Made by a program: the position numbers and the translations under genes
Notes under the pieces: generated by a model
What the model saw: only the letters and a program-made list of their open reading frames with translations
Database searches by the model: none
What the model was told of the DNA's origin: nothing
Part shown: positions 1 to 5,494 of the stretch, in pieces
How positions within the stretch are numbered: position 1 is the stretch's first letter
How the letters are laid out: every line of letters begins with the position of its first letter
Assembly: GCA_030690875.1 (NCBI GenBank)
Contig: JAUYFP010000109.1
Coordinates: forward strand, 1 to 8,101
Source of the DNA: a bacterium
GTDB lineage: Bacteria > Patescibacteriota > Patescibacteriia > UBA1558 > GWA2-36-10
Length of the DNA stretch: 8,101 nt
Reading direction: 5' to 3'

Positions 1-60
1 AACAATATATGAAATATTTTTACTTCAATTTAAAAAATAACAAAGTAAATTTCTAACGGG

Positions 61-639
61 ATGAAAATTTATTTTTATACTAATCAAGAATTGGATAATC
101 AAACGGCTAAAGAAATAATTTTTTGTTTGAAAAGAGCCGGCCTTGAAGTCATAACTGATGGCTCTAAAAATAAGCAAACAAGCGACGGCAATGCTTTGCC
201 AAAAGCCGAGGCCATGATTTTTCAGGGCTTAGCTATGGACGCCAAAAGCAGTTATTTGCTAGCTTTTGCTTTGGCTAGAAACCAAAAAGTATTGTGCCTA
301 ATGCCGGTAGGAGCAAAAATAGATTCTAATTGGTCTAATTTGCAGTCTTCCGAGGCGATGTCGGAAAAAATCAGCATTGAATTTTATGATGATAAAAATT
401 TAAAGGAAAAAGTTTATGATTTTTTAAAAAAGCTTGATACTAGCACAGCCAAAGAGCTTTTTAATATCAAATATACTTTGCGAGTTTCTAAAAAAATCGC
501 TGAATATCTTAATTGGAAAGCTGAGGAAAGCGCGCAGCCCAAGGCTGATTGGCTAAGAGAGCAAATCGCGCAAATGATAAGTCAAGACAAAAAATATCAG
601 GATTTCTCCGCCAATAAATTTGAGATTAAGGAAAAATAA
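61..639 (+). CDS. Two-domain hypothetical protein: deoxyribosyltransferase-like N-terminus plus ribbon-helix-helix-like C-terminus
   Basis: Encodes 192 residues; I do not recognise a named family. Residues 1-85 look like a small Rossmann-type fold: a first strand (MKIYFYT), a helix, a strand ending in ITDG, then SSYLLAFALARNQKVLCLMP at 63-82. That last element resembles the helix-strand of nucleoside 2-deoxyribosyltransferase-like proteins, where the family often has an E-x-G-x-A pattern; the glutamate is absent here, so catalysis is doubtful. Residues about 135-175 (strand IKYTLRVS, then two amphipathic helices around KKIAEYLNWKAEE and KADWLREQIAQMI) resemble a ribbon-helix-helix DNA-binding unit. 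No signal peptide or membrane segment is seen. The ATG at 61 has no clear Shine-Dalgarno. The next gene begins on the base after its stop, so the two are probably co-transcribed. The ORF is secure, the domain readings moderate, the function unknown. Confidence 0.75.
   Translation: MKIYFYTNQELDNQTAKEIIFCLKRAGLEVITDGSKNKQTSDGNALPKAEAMIFQGLAMDAKSSYLLAFALARNQKVLCLMPVGAKIDSNWSNLQSSEAMSEKISIEFYDDKNLKEKVYDFLKKLDTSTAKELFNIKYTLRVSKKIAEYLNWKAEESAQPKADWLREQIAQMISQDKKYQDFSANKFEIKEK
628..632 (+). promoter_or_regulatory. Shine-Dalgarno AAGGA for the alpha/beta hydrolase
   Basis: AAGGA lies 7 nt before the ATG at 640, inside the last codons of the preceding gene. It is one of only two convincing ribosome binding sites in the window. 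It fixes the start at 640 and suggests translation of the hydrolase continues directly from the upstream gene, whose stop codon is 637-639. Confidence 0.6.
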
Positions 640-1446
640 ATGCCACCATATCCGCAAAAAGAATTTTATCCTGTTGCTAATGTCAAGGAAAAAGCTTGGC
701 CTTTTAAGATAAAAGCCAAGGAAAACAACGATACTTTGGCTATTTTGGCGCACGGTTTTACCAGCTCGCCCGGCGCGATGGCGGATTTGGCGGATTTTTT
801 AGCGCAAAATGGTGTTGATGTGGAAGCAGTTCTTTTGGCCGGCCATGGTGGTGATTTAGATGCATTGGCCAAAGCCAGCCATCATGATTGGATTAGTAGT
901 TTTGAAAAAGTTTTAGCGGCCAATTTGGACAAATATAAGAATATTTTTTTAATTGGCTATTCTTTGGGAGCAAATGTGGCTGTTTATTTGGCCAACAAAT
1001 ACCCCAGAATAAATGGCTTGGTTGTTTTTGGCGCGCCGATATATATAAGAAAAGAAAAACTGGCCAAATTCTTCCTGCCATTTTATCAGTTTCTGCGTAT
1101 TAAAACTTGGAAAAAAATGTGGCTTAACGCCGATGATTTAGAGCAAATGTCGGCCATTGGTTCCCAAACGGATATTCCCATCAGGAGTATAGTGGAGTTT
1201 TATAATTTTATCAGCGATCACAGCAAAAAAAATATCAAGGAATTTGCGCGACCGATTCTTTTGGCGCATTCGCGCTTTGACAATGTGTCTGAACCTTATA
1301 GTTCGCAGTTTATATTTTCTCAGATAAAATCCACTGACAAAGAGCTTTATATTTTAGGAAAAAACAGCCACGGCATTTTTCACAAAAATCGCCACGATTT
1401 TCTTTTTAAAAAAATACTTAGTTTTATCAGGAAGCGTAGTTATTAG
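640..1446 (+). CDS. Serine alpha/beta hydrolase (carboxylesterase / monoacylglycerol lipase type)
   Basis: A 268-residue cytoplasmic hydrolase with a full catalytic set. The oxyanion strand-turn is AHGFTSSPG at 37-45. The nucleophile elbow is GYSLG at 106-110, with Ser108. The acid is probably Asp214 in HSRFDNVSEP, and the base is His244 in KNSHGIF. The segment LLAGHGGDLDALA at 65-77 followed by HHDWISSFE matches the Est30-like carboxylesterase and bacterial monoacylglycerol lipase group, which cut short- to medium-chain esters, and the length fits that group (about 250-270). A small lid (about 135-195) separates the nucleophile from the acid. No signal peptide is present. It abuts the preceding gene with no spacer and lies 50 nt before an acyl-CoA ligase, so a role in releasing acyl groups for that ligase is plausible but inferred. 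The exact substrate cannot be read from sequence. Confidence 0.9.
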   Translation: MPPYPQKEFYPVANVKEKAWPFKIKAKENNDTLAILAHGFTSSPGAMADLADFLAQNGVDVEAVLLAGHGGDLDALAKASHHDWISSFEKVLAANLDKYKNIFLIGYSLGANVAVYLANKYPRINGLVVFGAPIYIRKEKLAKFFLPFYQFLRIKTWKKMWLNADDLEQMSAIGSQTDIPIRSIVEFYNFISDHSKKNIKEFARPILLAHSRFDNVSEPYSSQFIFSQIKSTDKELYILGKNSHGIFHKNRHDFLFKKILSFIRKRSY

Positions 1447-1463
1447 AGTTTTATCTATTTTTA

Positions 1464-1472
1464 TGGTAGAAT
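1464..1472 (+). promoter_or_regulatory. Candidate extended -10 promoter for the acyl-CoA ligase
   Basis: TGGTAGAAT fits the extended -10 consensus TGnTATAAT with one mismatch. It sits in the 50-nt gap between the hydrolase stop and the ligase start and would begin transcription about 18 nt before the ATG at 1497. There is no recognisable -35 box at the usual spacing, which extended -10 promoters tolerate. Its placement in the only real gap of the left region supports the call. Confidence 0.4.
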
Positions 1473-1496
1473 TTAGCTAGGTTTAAATTGAACTAG

Positions 1497-3197
1497 ATGA
1501 CTATTTTGGCTAAGTTTAAAGAAACAGTAGATAAGTATGCTTCGCATACCGCTTTGGCGTATTTGTCAGATGATGAGTATAAAAAAATAAGCTACAAGAA
1601 GTTAGATATTTATCGTTGGCGATTAGCTCATTTTCTCCAAGGTCAAGGCCTTAAAAAAGGCGACAAAATAGCCCTGATGCTGAATAATTCTCCAGAATGG
1701 GTAATAAGTGATTTGGCCTCAGCTAGCTTGGGTATAATAGTAGTGCCAATTCACACGACTTTTAACAGCCAATATATTGTCAGAGTTATTGATCATTCGG
1801 AAGCAAAATATTTAGTTATTCAGCGAGAATTTTTTGACAAGCATAAAAGCAGTTTAGTTTCTCTATCGTTGAAAAAAATAATTATAGTCGGGCCTAGTCA
1901 GGATATTTTAAGTGATAAAATTGTTGCTTGGCCGAATTTGAATTTAGTTGGTCAAGAGGAGGATATCACAGTAGATTTAAACGCTGATGATGTTCATACT
2001 ATTATTTATACCTCCGGCACTACTGGCGACTCAAAGGGCGTGATGCTTTCTCACGCTAATCTAGTGGCTAATGTAGATTCTGCCAAACACAATGTGCCGA
2101 TAGGGTATAAGGACAGGTTTTTTTCTTTTTTGCCCTTGTCGCACGCTTTCGAGCGAACGGCCGGATATTACGCGCCGATTTTTTCCGGTTCCAGCATTTA
2201 TTTTGCCAAAGATGCTAAAAGTATTATTGATAACATTAAAAAAGCCAGACCAACTATAATCAACAGCGTCCCGAGAATTTTTGACAAAATTTACGGCAAA
2301 GTTTTTGATAAAGTAGAGGCAGGTTCTAAGTTGAAGAAAAAATTATTTTTTAAAGGTTTGAAATTAGCGGTTTTAAAAAGAAAAAAGCAATTAAATTTTT
2401 TTAGCCGTTGTGAATTGTTTTTTCTTGACTATCTAGTTCTTAAAAAATTGCGAGCCATTCTTGGTGGTCGTTTGCGTTTGGCAATTTCGGGTGGCGCTTC
2501 CTTGGACCAAAAAATAATGAAATTTTTTGAAAATCTTGGCATAACTATTATTGAGGGCTATGGCATGACTGAGGCCTCACCAATAATAGCTGTCAATAGG
2601 CCAGGTAATAGCCGAGTAGGCACTGTCGGGCAAGCGCTGGATTGCAATGTTATAAAAATATTGGACAGCAAGGAGATTTTGCTCAAAGGCAAAAATATAA
2701 TGCTGGGCTACTATAAAAATTCGGAACTCACAAAAGAATTGATAGATAAAGATGGCTGTTTGCACACTGGGGATCTTGGTTTTATGGATAAAGAGGGATT
2801 TTTGACAATTATTGGTCGCGCCAAAGACGTTATAGTTTTATCAACTGGCAAAAATATCTTTCCGGAAAGTTTGGAAAATAGTCTAAATGAAAGTCGCTAT
2901 ATCAGTCAGAGCATGGTCTATGGCGATAATGATAAGCAGTTGTCAGCTATAATTGTGCCTAATTTTGAGCAGTTAAAAATTTGGTGTGATGAGCGCAATA
3001 TTGCTATGGATTTGAAAAATGAAAAAATACTAGATTTTTATGATGCTAAAATCAAAGAAAAATTAAATGGTTTTGCCAAAGTGGAGCAGATAAATAATTT
3101 TAAGTTAATTTCCGAGGAATTTAGCCAGGAAAACGGCATGTTAACACCAACTTTAAAACTTAAGAGGTATAAGATAAGGGATATTATAATTGTATGA
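1497..3197 (+). CDS. Long-chain acyl-CoA synthetase-type AMP-forming ligase
   Basis: A 566-residue member of the ANL (adenylate-forming) superfamily, a full-length FadD-like enzyme that would activate fatty acids to acyl-AMP and then acyl-CoA (or load another thiol acceptor). The signature motifs are present in order: the phosphate-binding loop YTSGTTGDSKGV at 171-182, the FLPLSHAFER segment at 211-220, GYGMTEASP at 354-362, the hinge region HTGDLGFMDKEGF at 423-435 with Asp426, GRAKDVIVLSTGKNIFP at 440-456 with Arg441, and the C-terminal TPTLKLKR at 550-557 with catalytic Lys554. No membrane segment is predicted. The ATG at 1497 matches the usual start of the family (a short helix before the first strand) but has no Shine-Dalgarno. 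Related enzymes also activate other carboxylates, so chain length is not determined. It lies 25 nt before the first 7TM gene, with no terminator between. Confidence 0.93.
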   Translation: MTILAKFKETVDKYASHTALAYLSDDEYKKISYKKLDIYRWRLAHFLQGQGLKKGDKIALMLNNSPEWVISDLASASLGIIVVPIHTTFNSQYIVRVIDHSEAKYLVIQREFFDKHKSSLVSLSLKKIIIVGPSQDILSDKIVAWPNLNLVGQEEDITVDLNADDVHTIIYTSGTTGDSKGVMLSHANLVANVDSAKHNVPIGYKDRFFSFLPLSHAFERTAGYYAPIFSGSSIYFAKDAKSIIDNIKKARPTIINSVPRIFDKIYGKVFDKVEAGSKLKKKLFFKGLKLAVLKRKKQLNFFSRCELFFLDYLVLKKLRAILGGRLRLAISGGASLDQKIMKFFENLGITIIEGYGMTEASPIIAVNRPGNSRVGTVGQALDCNVIKILDSKEILLKGKNIMLGYYKNSELTKELIDKDGCLHTGDLGFMDKEGFLTIIGRAKDVIVLSTGKNIFPESLENSLNESRYISQSMVYGDNDKQLSAIIVPNFEQLKIWCDERNIAMDLKNEKILDFYDAKIKEKLNGFAKVEQINNFKLISEEFSQENGMLTPTLKLKRYKIRDIIIV

Positions 3198-3199
3198 TA

Positions 3200-3229
3200 A
3201 TGAAAAATTTTAAAAAAATAATATGTTAA
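3200..3229 (+). CDS. Possible 9-codon leader ORF overlapping the first 7TM start
   Basis: ATG at 3200 opens MKNFKKIIC and stops at 3227-3229, overlapping the 7TM start codon at 3223 in another frame. The same mini-ORF (MRNFKKIIC) precedes the second 7TM copy at 3933-3962. It lies inside a repeat, so conservation may be only copying. If translated it would couple ribosomes to a start that lacks a Shine-Dalgarno. Evidence is weak. Confidence 0.15.
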   Translation: MKNFKKIIC

Positions 3230-3375
3230 TTTTTACACCACAAAATTCGTTACTATTAATTGCTGGCTTAGTAAATCTAGTCATGAGCGTTTTAGTTTTT
3301 ACTAGGGGCCTAAAAAATAAGATTAATTTGTATTTTGGCTTATTGACTTTCTTTAATTTTTTGTGGGCAATAGGA
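3201..3375 (+). repeat. Direct repeat copy 1 (leader plus first 51 codons of a 7TM gene)
   Basis: This 175-nt stretch matches 3934-4108 at a constant offset of 733 nt with six mismatches by eye. The part 3205-3287 is identical over 83 nt. Similarity collapses after the codon for Gly51 of the 7TM protein. It includes 22 nt of upstream leader, so the duplicated unit carried its translation start. Confidence 0.9.
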
Positions 3376-3921
3376 CTAATAATGACGCATTCTCTAAACA
3401 GTATAGATTTAGTAGGTTTTTATGATCGAAGCACCAATATGTTTGGTATTGGTATTGTTGTCTCATTATTTTATTTTACCTTACATTTTCCTTACCAAAT
3501 GGAAAAAATAAGTAAGATCAAAACAATAATAATTTGGTTATTGGCTATTTTATTTTCAATTTTAATTTATACTAAATGGTTTATTATTAGTACTGTTTGG
3601 GTAGATGAGTCATTTAATTATGTGGCATATTATTATAAGCCAGTTTTTATTGCTTACGCTATTTATTTTGTCGTATTAGCAGTGTGGTCAATTTCTTTTT
3701 TATTGAAAAAATATAAGCAAGCTGAGGGTATAATAAGACAGCAATTGAAATGGTTAATTTTGACAATAACAATTGGTTTGATTGCTGGGGCATATTTTGA
3801 TATTGTAGTATCTTATTTTGGAGATTTTAAACCTGGTTGGCTTGGCCCAATATTTACTATATTTATGAACGCTTATGTGTTTTATTTAATCACCTCCAGT
3901 AAGGAAAAAATTAACAATTAA
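3223..3921 (+). CDS. Stand-alone 7TM sensor-like membrane protein, copy 1
   Basis: A 232-residue protein that is almost wholly membrane: seven hydrophobic segments at about 8-27, 35-54, 74-90, 101-122, 138-161, 174-196 and 206-224. The pattern resembles the N-terminal 7TM region of bacterial histidine kinases: LKNKINLYFGLLTFFNFLWA across TM1-TM2, then KKYKQAEGIIRQQLKW before TM6, where that family has an R-x-Q-L motif, and GWLGPIF before TM7. It ends seven to eight residues after TM7 (KEKINN), exactly where a kinase would continue into its cytoplasmic part, so it has the receptor module and no output domain. No Shine-Dalgarno is seen before the ATG; the start is supported because the identical start region recurs in copy 2. 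It could be a decoy or partner receptor, or a leftover module from duplication. Confidence 0.8.
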   Translation: MLIFTPQNSLLLIAGLVNLVMSVLVFTRGLKNKINLYFGLLTFFNFLWAIGLIMTHSLNSIDLVGFYDRSTNMFGIGIVVSLFYFTLHFPYQMEKISKIKTIIIWLLAILFSILIYTKWFIISTVWVDESFNYVAYYYKPVFIAYAIYFVVLAVWSISFLLKKYKQAEGIIRQQLKWLILTITIGLIAGAYFDIVVSYFGDFKPGWLGPIFTIFMNAYVFYLITSSKEKINN

Positions 3922-3932
3922 ATATTTAGTAT

Positions 3933-3962
3933 ATGAGAAATTTTAAAAAAATAATATGTTAA
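3933..3962 (+). CDS. Possible 9-codon leader ORF overlapping the second 7TM start
   Basis: ATG at 3933 opens MRNFKKIIC and stops at 3960-3962, overlapping the 7TM ATG at 3956. It differs from the leader ORF of copy 1 by one base, which gives a conservative Lys to Arg change. It sits in the duplicated leader and has no Shine-Dalgarno of its own, so it may be fortuitous. Confidence 0.15.
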   Translation: MRNFKKIIC

Positions 3963-4108
3963 TTTTTACACCACAAAATTCGTTACTATTAATTGCTGGC
4001 TTAGTAAATCTAGTCATGAGTATTTGGGTTTTTACTAGAGGCCTAAAAAATAAGATTAATTTGTATTTTGGCTTATTGACTTTCTTTAATTTTTTGTGGG
4101 CAATAGGA
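3934..4108 (+). repeat. Direct repeat copy 2 (leader plus first 51 codons of a 7TM gene)
   Basis: Partner of 3201-3375, with about six mismatches in 175 nt and an 83-nt perfect core at 3938-4020. The abrupt end of identity inside both genes points to recent copying or gene conversion limited to the 5' part rather than simple whole-gene duplication. Confidence 0.9.
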
Positions 4109-4651
4109 TTGATATTTAGTAATACGGCAATTAATTATGAATTAAATAGGTTTTCTTCTAGTGTCATTTATCCAATATCTTTAATGATTGTTATTAGTTT
4201 ATTTTATTTTGCAGTATATTTTCCTTATGAAACATTTAAAGTTAGTGGTTTTTATAAATGGCTAATTAATGTTCTGATTATTTTTTATTCTATTTATTGT
4301 ATATTTGGTTATAAATTATTTGTGCCCAGCGTTATTCTATTTCCAAAGGTTATTATACATTATGAACCGTGGTCTTATACTATATTTAGCATCATTATGA
4401 TTGTTTTGATGTTAACGGCAATTTATATATTGTATAAAAAGTATATATCAGCGGAAGGTATTTTTAGAACACAGTTGTTATTGATTTTGATTGCTACTAT
4501 TATTGGTACTAGTGCTGGTGTTTATTTTAATTTATTTTTTATGTATACCTATGATTTAACTTATAATCATTTTGGACCATTATGTACTTTATTTATTAAT
4601 TTTGTTGTATTTAGCTTTATTGTTATGTCAAAAGATAAAATTAAAAATTGA
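3956..4651 (+). CDS. Stand-alone 7TM sensor-like membrane protein, copy 2
   Basis: A 231-residue paralogue of the preceding gene with the same layout: seven hydrophobic segments, the LKNKINLYFGLLTFFNFLWA stretch at 30-49, KKYISAEGIFRTQLL before TM6, HFGPLCTLF before TM7, and an end just after TM7 (SKDKIKN). The first 51 residues differ from copy 1 only at 23-24 (Ile-Trp instead of Val-Leu). From residue 54 on the two share the fold but few residues, most obviously in the loops around 55-75 and 120-140, which would form the outward-facing or ligand-facing surface. It starts 34 nt after copy 1 ends, with no terminator between. Like copy 1 it carries no kinase, GAF or other output domain. The 7TM histidine-kinase-sensor reading is moderate; the duplication is certain. 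Confidence 0.8.
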   Translation: MLIFTPQNSLLLIAGLVNLVMSIWVFTRGLKNKINLYFGLLTFFNFLWAIGLIFSNTAINYELNRFSSSVIYPISLMIVISLFYFAVYFPYETFKVSGFYKWLINVLIIFYSIYCIFGYKLFVPSVILFPKVIIHYEPWSYTIFSIIMIVLMLTAIYILYKKYISAEGIFRTQLLLILIATIIGTSAGVYFNLFFMYTYDLTYNHFGPLCTLFINFVVFSFIVMSKDKIKN

Positions 4652-4705
4652 TTTTAATATGAGAGAAATTAAAATTTCAAATTATTAGGTGGATAATTTG
4701 ATTAG

Positions 4706-4708
4706 GAA
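4706..4708 (+). promoter_or_regulatory. Shine-Dalgarno core before the 18-codon ORF
   Basis: The purine run AGGAAAGGTGG at 4704-4714 ends directly at an ATG at 4715, with AGGA (4704-4707) at 7-nt spacing. It is the strongest Shine-Dalgarno-like tract in the AT-rich half of the window, yet it serves no large gene: the acyltransferase starts 64 nt further on. Confidence 0.35.
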
Positions 4709-4714
4709 AGGTGG

Positions 4715-4771
4715 ATGTTAATATTAGGGTTTGTATACAATAAAATAATGTACAGGTATATTATTTATTAA
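4715..4771 (+). CDS. Candidate 18-residue peptide ORF upstream of the acyltransferase
   Basis: ATG at 4715 to TAA at 4769-4771 encodes MLILGFVYNKIMYRYIIY, a hydrophobic, tyrosine-rich peptide. It is preceded by a good Shine-Dalgarno tract and ends 7 nt before the acyltransferase ATG. Three readings remain. It may be a real peptide, perhaps substrate or precursor for the E1-like enzyme or acyltransferase. It may be a leader that couples translation into the acyltransferase. Or it may be a decayed start of a third 7TM copy, since it begins with the same eight bases (ATGTTAAT) as the two 7TM genes. Length alone makes chance quite possible. Confidence 0.25.
   Translation: MLILGFVYNKIMYRYIIY
4731..4740. 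promoter_or_regulatory. 10-bp perfect palindrome TTGTATACAA
   Basis: TTGTATACAA reads identically on both strands and lies in the 127-nt gap between the second 7TM gene and the acyltransferase, the longest non-coding gap in the window. It could be an operator half-site pair. It also falls within the candidate peptide ORF, and short palindromes are frequent in AT-rich DNA, so this is a weak call. Confidence 0.15.
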
Positions 4772-4778
4772 GATTATT

Positions 4779-5465
4779 ATGAGTTTATTTTTCTATAAGT
4801 CTAACAGAGCATTATTTTTACGATTTTATAGGCGCTTAATTTTTTATTTGAAGCTAAGAAAAAGAAAACTGCCTAAAAATTTTTATATACAAATGCCGGA
4901 GATATTTGAGGATTATGAAAAGATGTATGCTCTTAGGTATTTAGTATATTGTAAGGAATTTAAATATTTAGATGAAAGAAATTATCCAGATAAAAAAGAG
5001 CAAGATAAATATGATGTTTTTTCCGTGCATTATATTCTTATAGACAGCACGTTCCATAAAGAAATCGTTGGTACAATTAGGATAATTAAAAATTCAGTTT
5101 TGGGTTTCCCGATAGAAAATAATTTTAAATTAAACATAGATCTTGAGAATATAGATAGAAGTAAAATTGTTGAAATTTCAAGACTAATTGTCAGGAAAGA
5201 ATATAGGTCTCATTATTTTACATTAGATCTCGTTAGAGAGTTATATCATTATTCAAAAAAGAACAATATCACCCACGTTTACGCAGTAATGGATGATAAT
5301 TTATATAATCCCTTAATCAAGATGGGGTTTACTTTTATAAAGATCGGTGAGGATGGTAATTATCAGGGGCGAACAACTCCTTATATATTAGTTATAGATG
5401 ATCTAGAAAAAAGTTTATATAAAAATAATAGAATTATATTAGACTATCTTAAATATGGTTTGTAA
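4779..5465 (+). CDS. LuxI/FeeM-superfamily N-acyltransferase (PEP-CTERM/exosortase-associated type)
   Basis: A 228-residue acyltransferase. The best guide is the set of charged residues shared by LuxI-type autoinducer synthases and their FeeM and exosortase-associated relatives. These are Arg53 in ALRYLVYCKEF, the E-x-D-x-x-D motif Glu74/Asp76/Asp79 in KKEQDKYD, Arg101 in VGTIRII, and Glu132/Ser134/Arg135 in VEISRLIV. The sequence YCKEFKYLDERNYPDKKEQD followed by SVHYIL closely fits what I recall of the putative PEP-CTERM/exosortase acyltransferase family, whose product is unknown. Known relatives transfer an acyl chain from acyl-ACP to an amine. The N-terminus (1-35) is basic and hydrophobic, probably lying on the membrane. 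No exosortase or PEP-CTERM protein is in the window. The only start support is a weak AAG before the ATG. It sits 29 nt before the E1-like gene. The superfamily call is strong; the substrate is unknown. Confidence 0.75.
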   Translation: MSLFFYKSNRALFLRFYRRLIFYLKLRKRKLPKNFYIQMPEIFEDYEKMYALRYLVYCKEFKYLDERNYPDKKEQDKYDVFSVHYILIDSTFHKEIVGTIRIIKNSVLGFPIENNFKLNIDLENIDRSKIVEISRLIVRKEYRSHYFTLDLVRELYHYSKKNNITHVYAVMDDNLYNPLIKMGFTFIKIGEDGNYQGRTTPYILVIDDLEKSLYKNNRIILDYLKYGL

Positions 5466-5494
5466 TATATAATCTATATTAGAAATTAAATTAT

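Noticed and set aside
1..60. Tail of an upstream gene or a promoter before the first CDS
   Set aside because: A frame ending at TAA 38-40 gives only 12 low-complexity residues, and no convincing -10/-35 pair or Shine-Dalgarno is visible.
3185..3190. Perfect TATAAT at the end of the acyl-CoA ligase gene, a possible promoter for the 7TM genes
   Set aside because: No -35 box or extended TG is found at the right distance, and TATAAT arises often by chance in DNA this AT-rich; a second at 5468-5473 was rejected for the same reason.
3201..4108. Direct repeats as ends of an insertion sequence or as a CRISPR array
   Set aside because: There are only two copies, in the same orientation and within coding sequence; there is no transposase, no inverted ends and no regular spacer pattern.
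4651..4675. Possible terminator hairpin after the second 7TM gene (8-bp arms ATTTTAAT / ATTAAAAT)
   Set aside because: The stem has no G-C pairs and is not followed by a T run, so it would be too weak for an intrinsic terminator.
4659..4688. Mini-ORF MREIKISNY after the second 7TM gene, as a third copy of the leader repeat
   Set aside because: Only the first six bases align well with the other leaders and the spacing to the next ATGTTAAT differs (56 versus 23 nt), so a decayed third repeat is not demonstrated.
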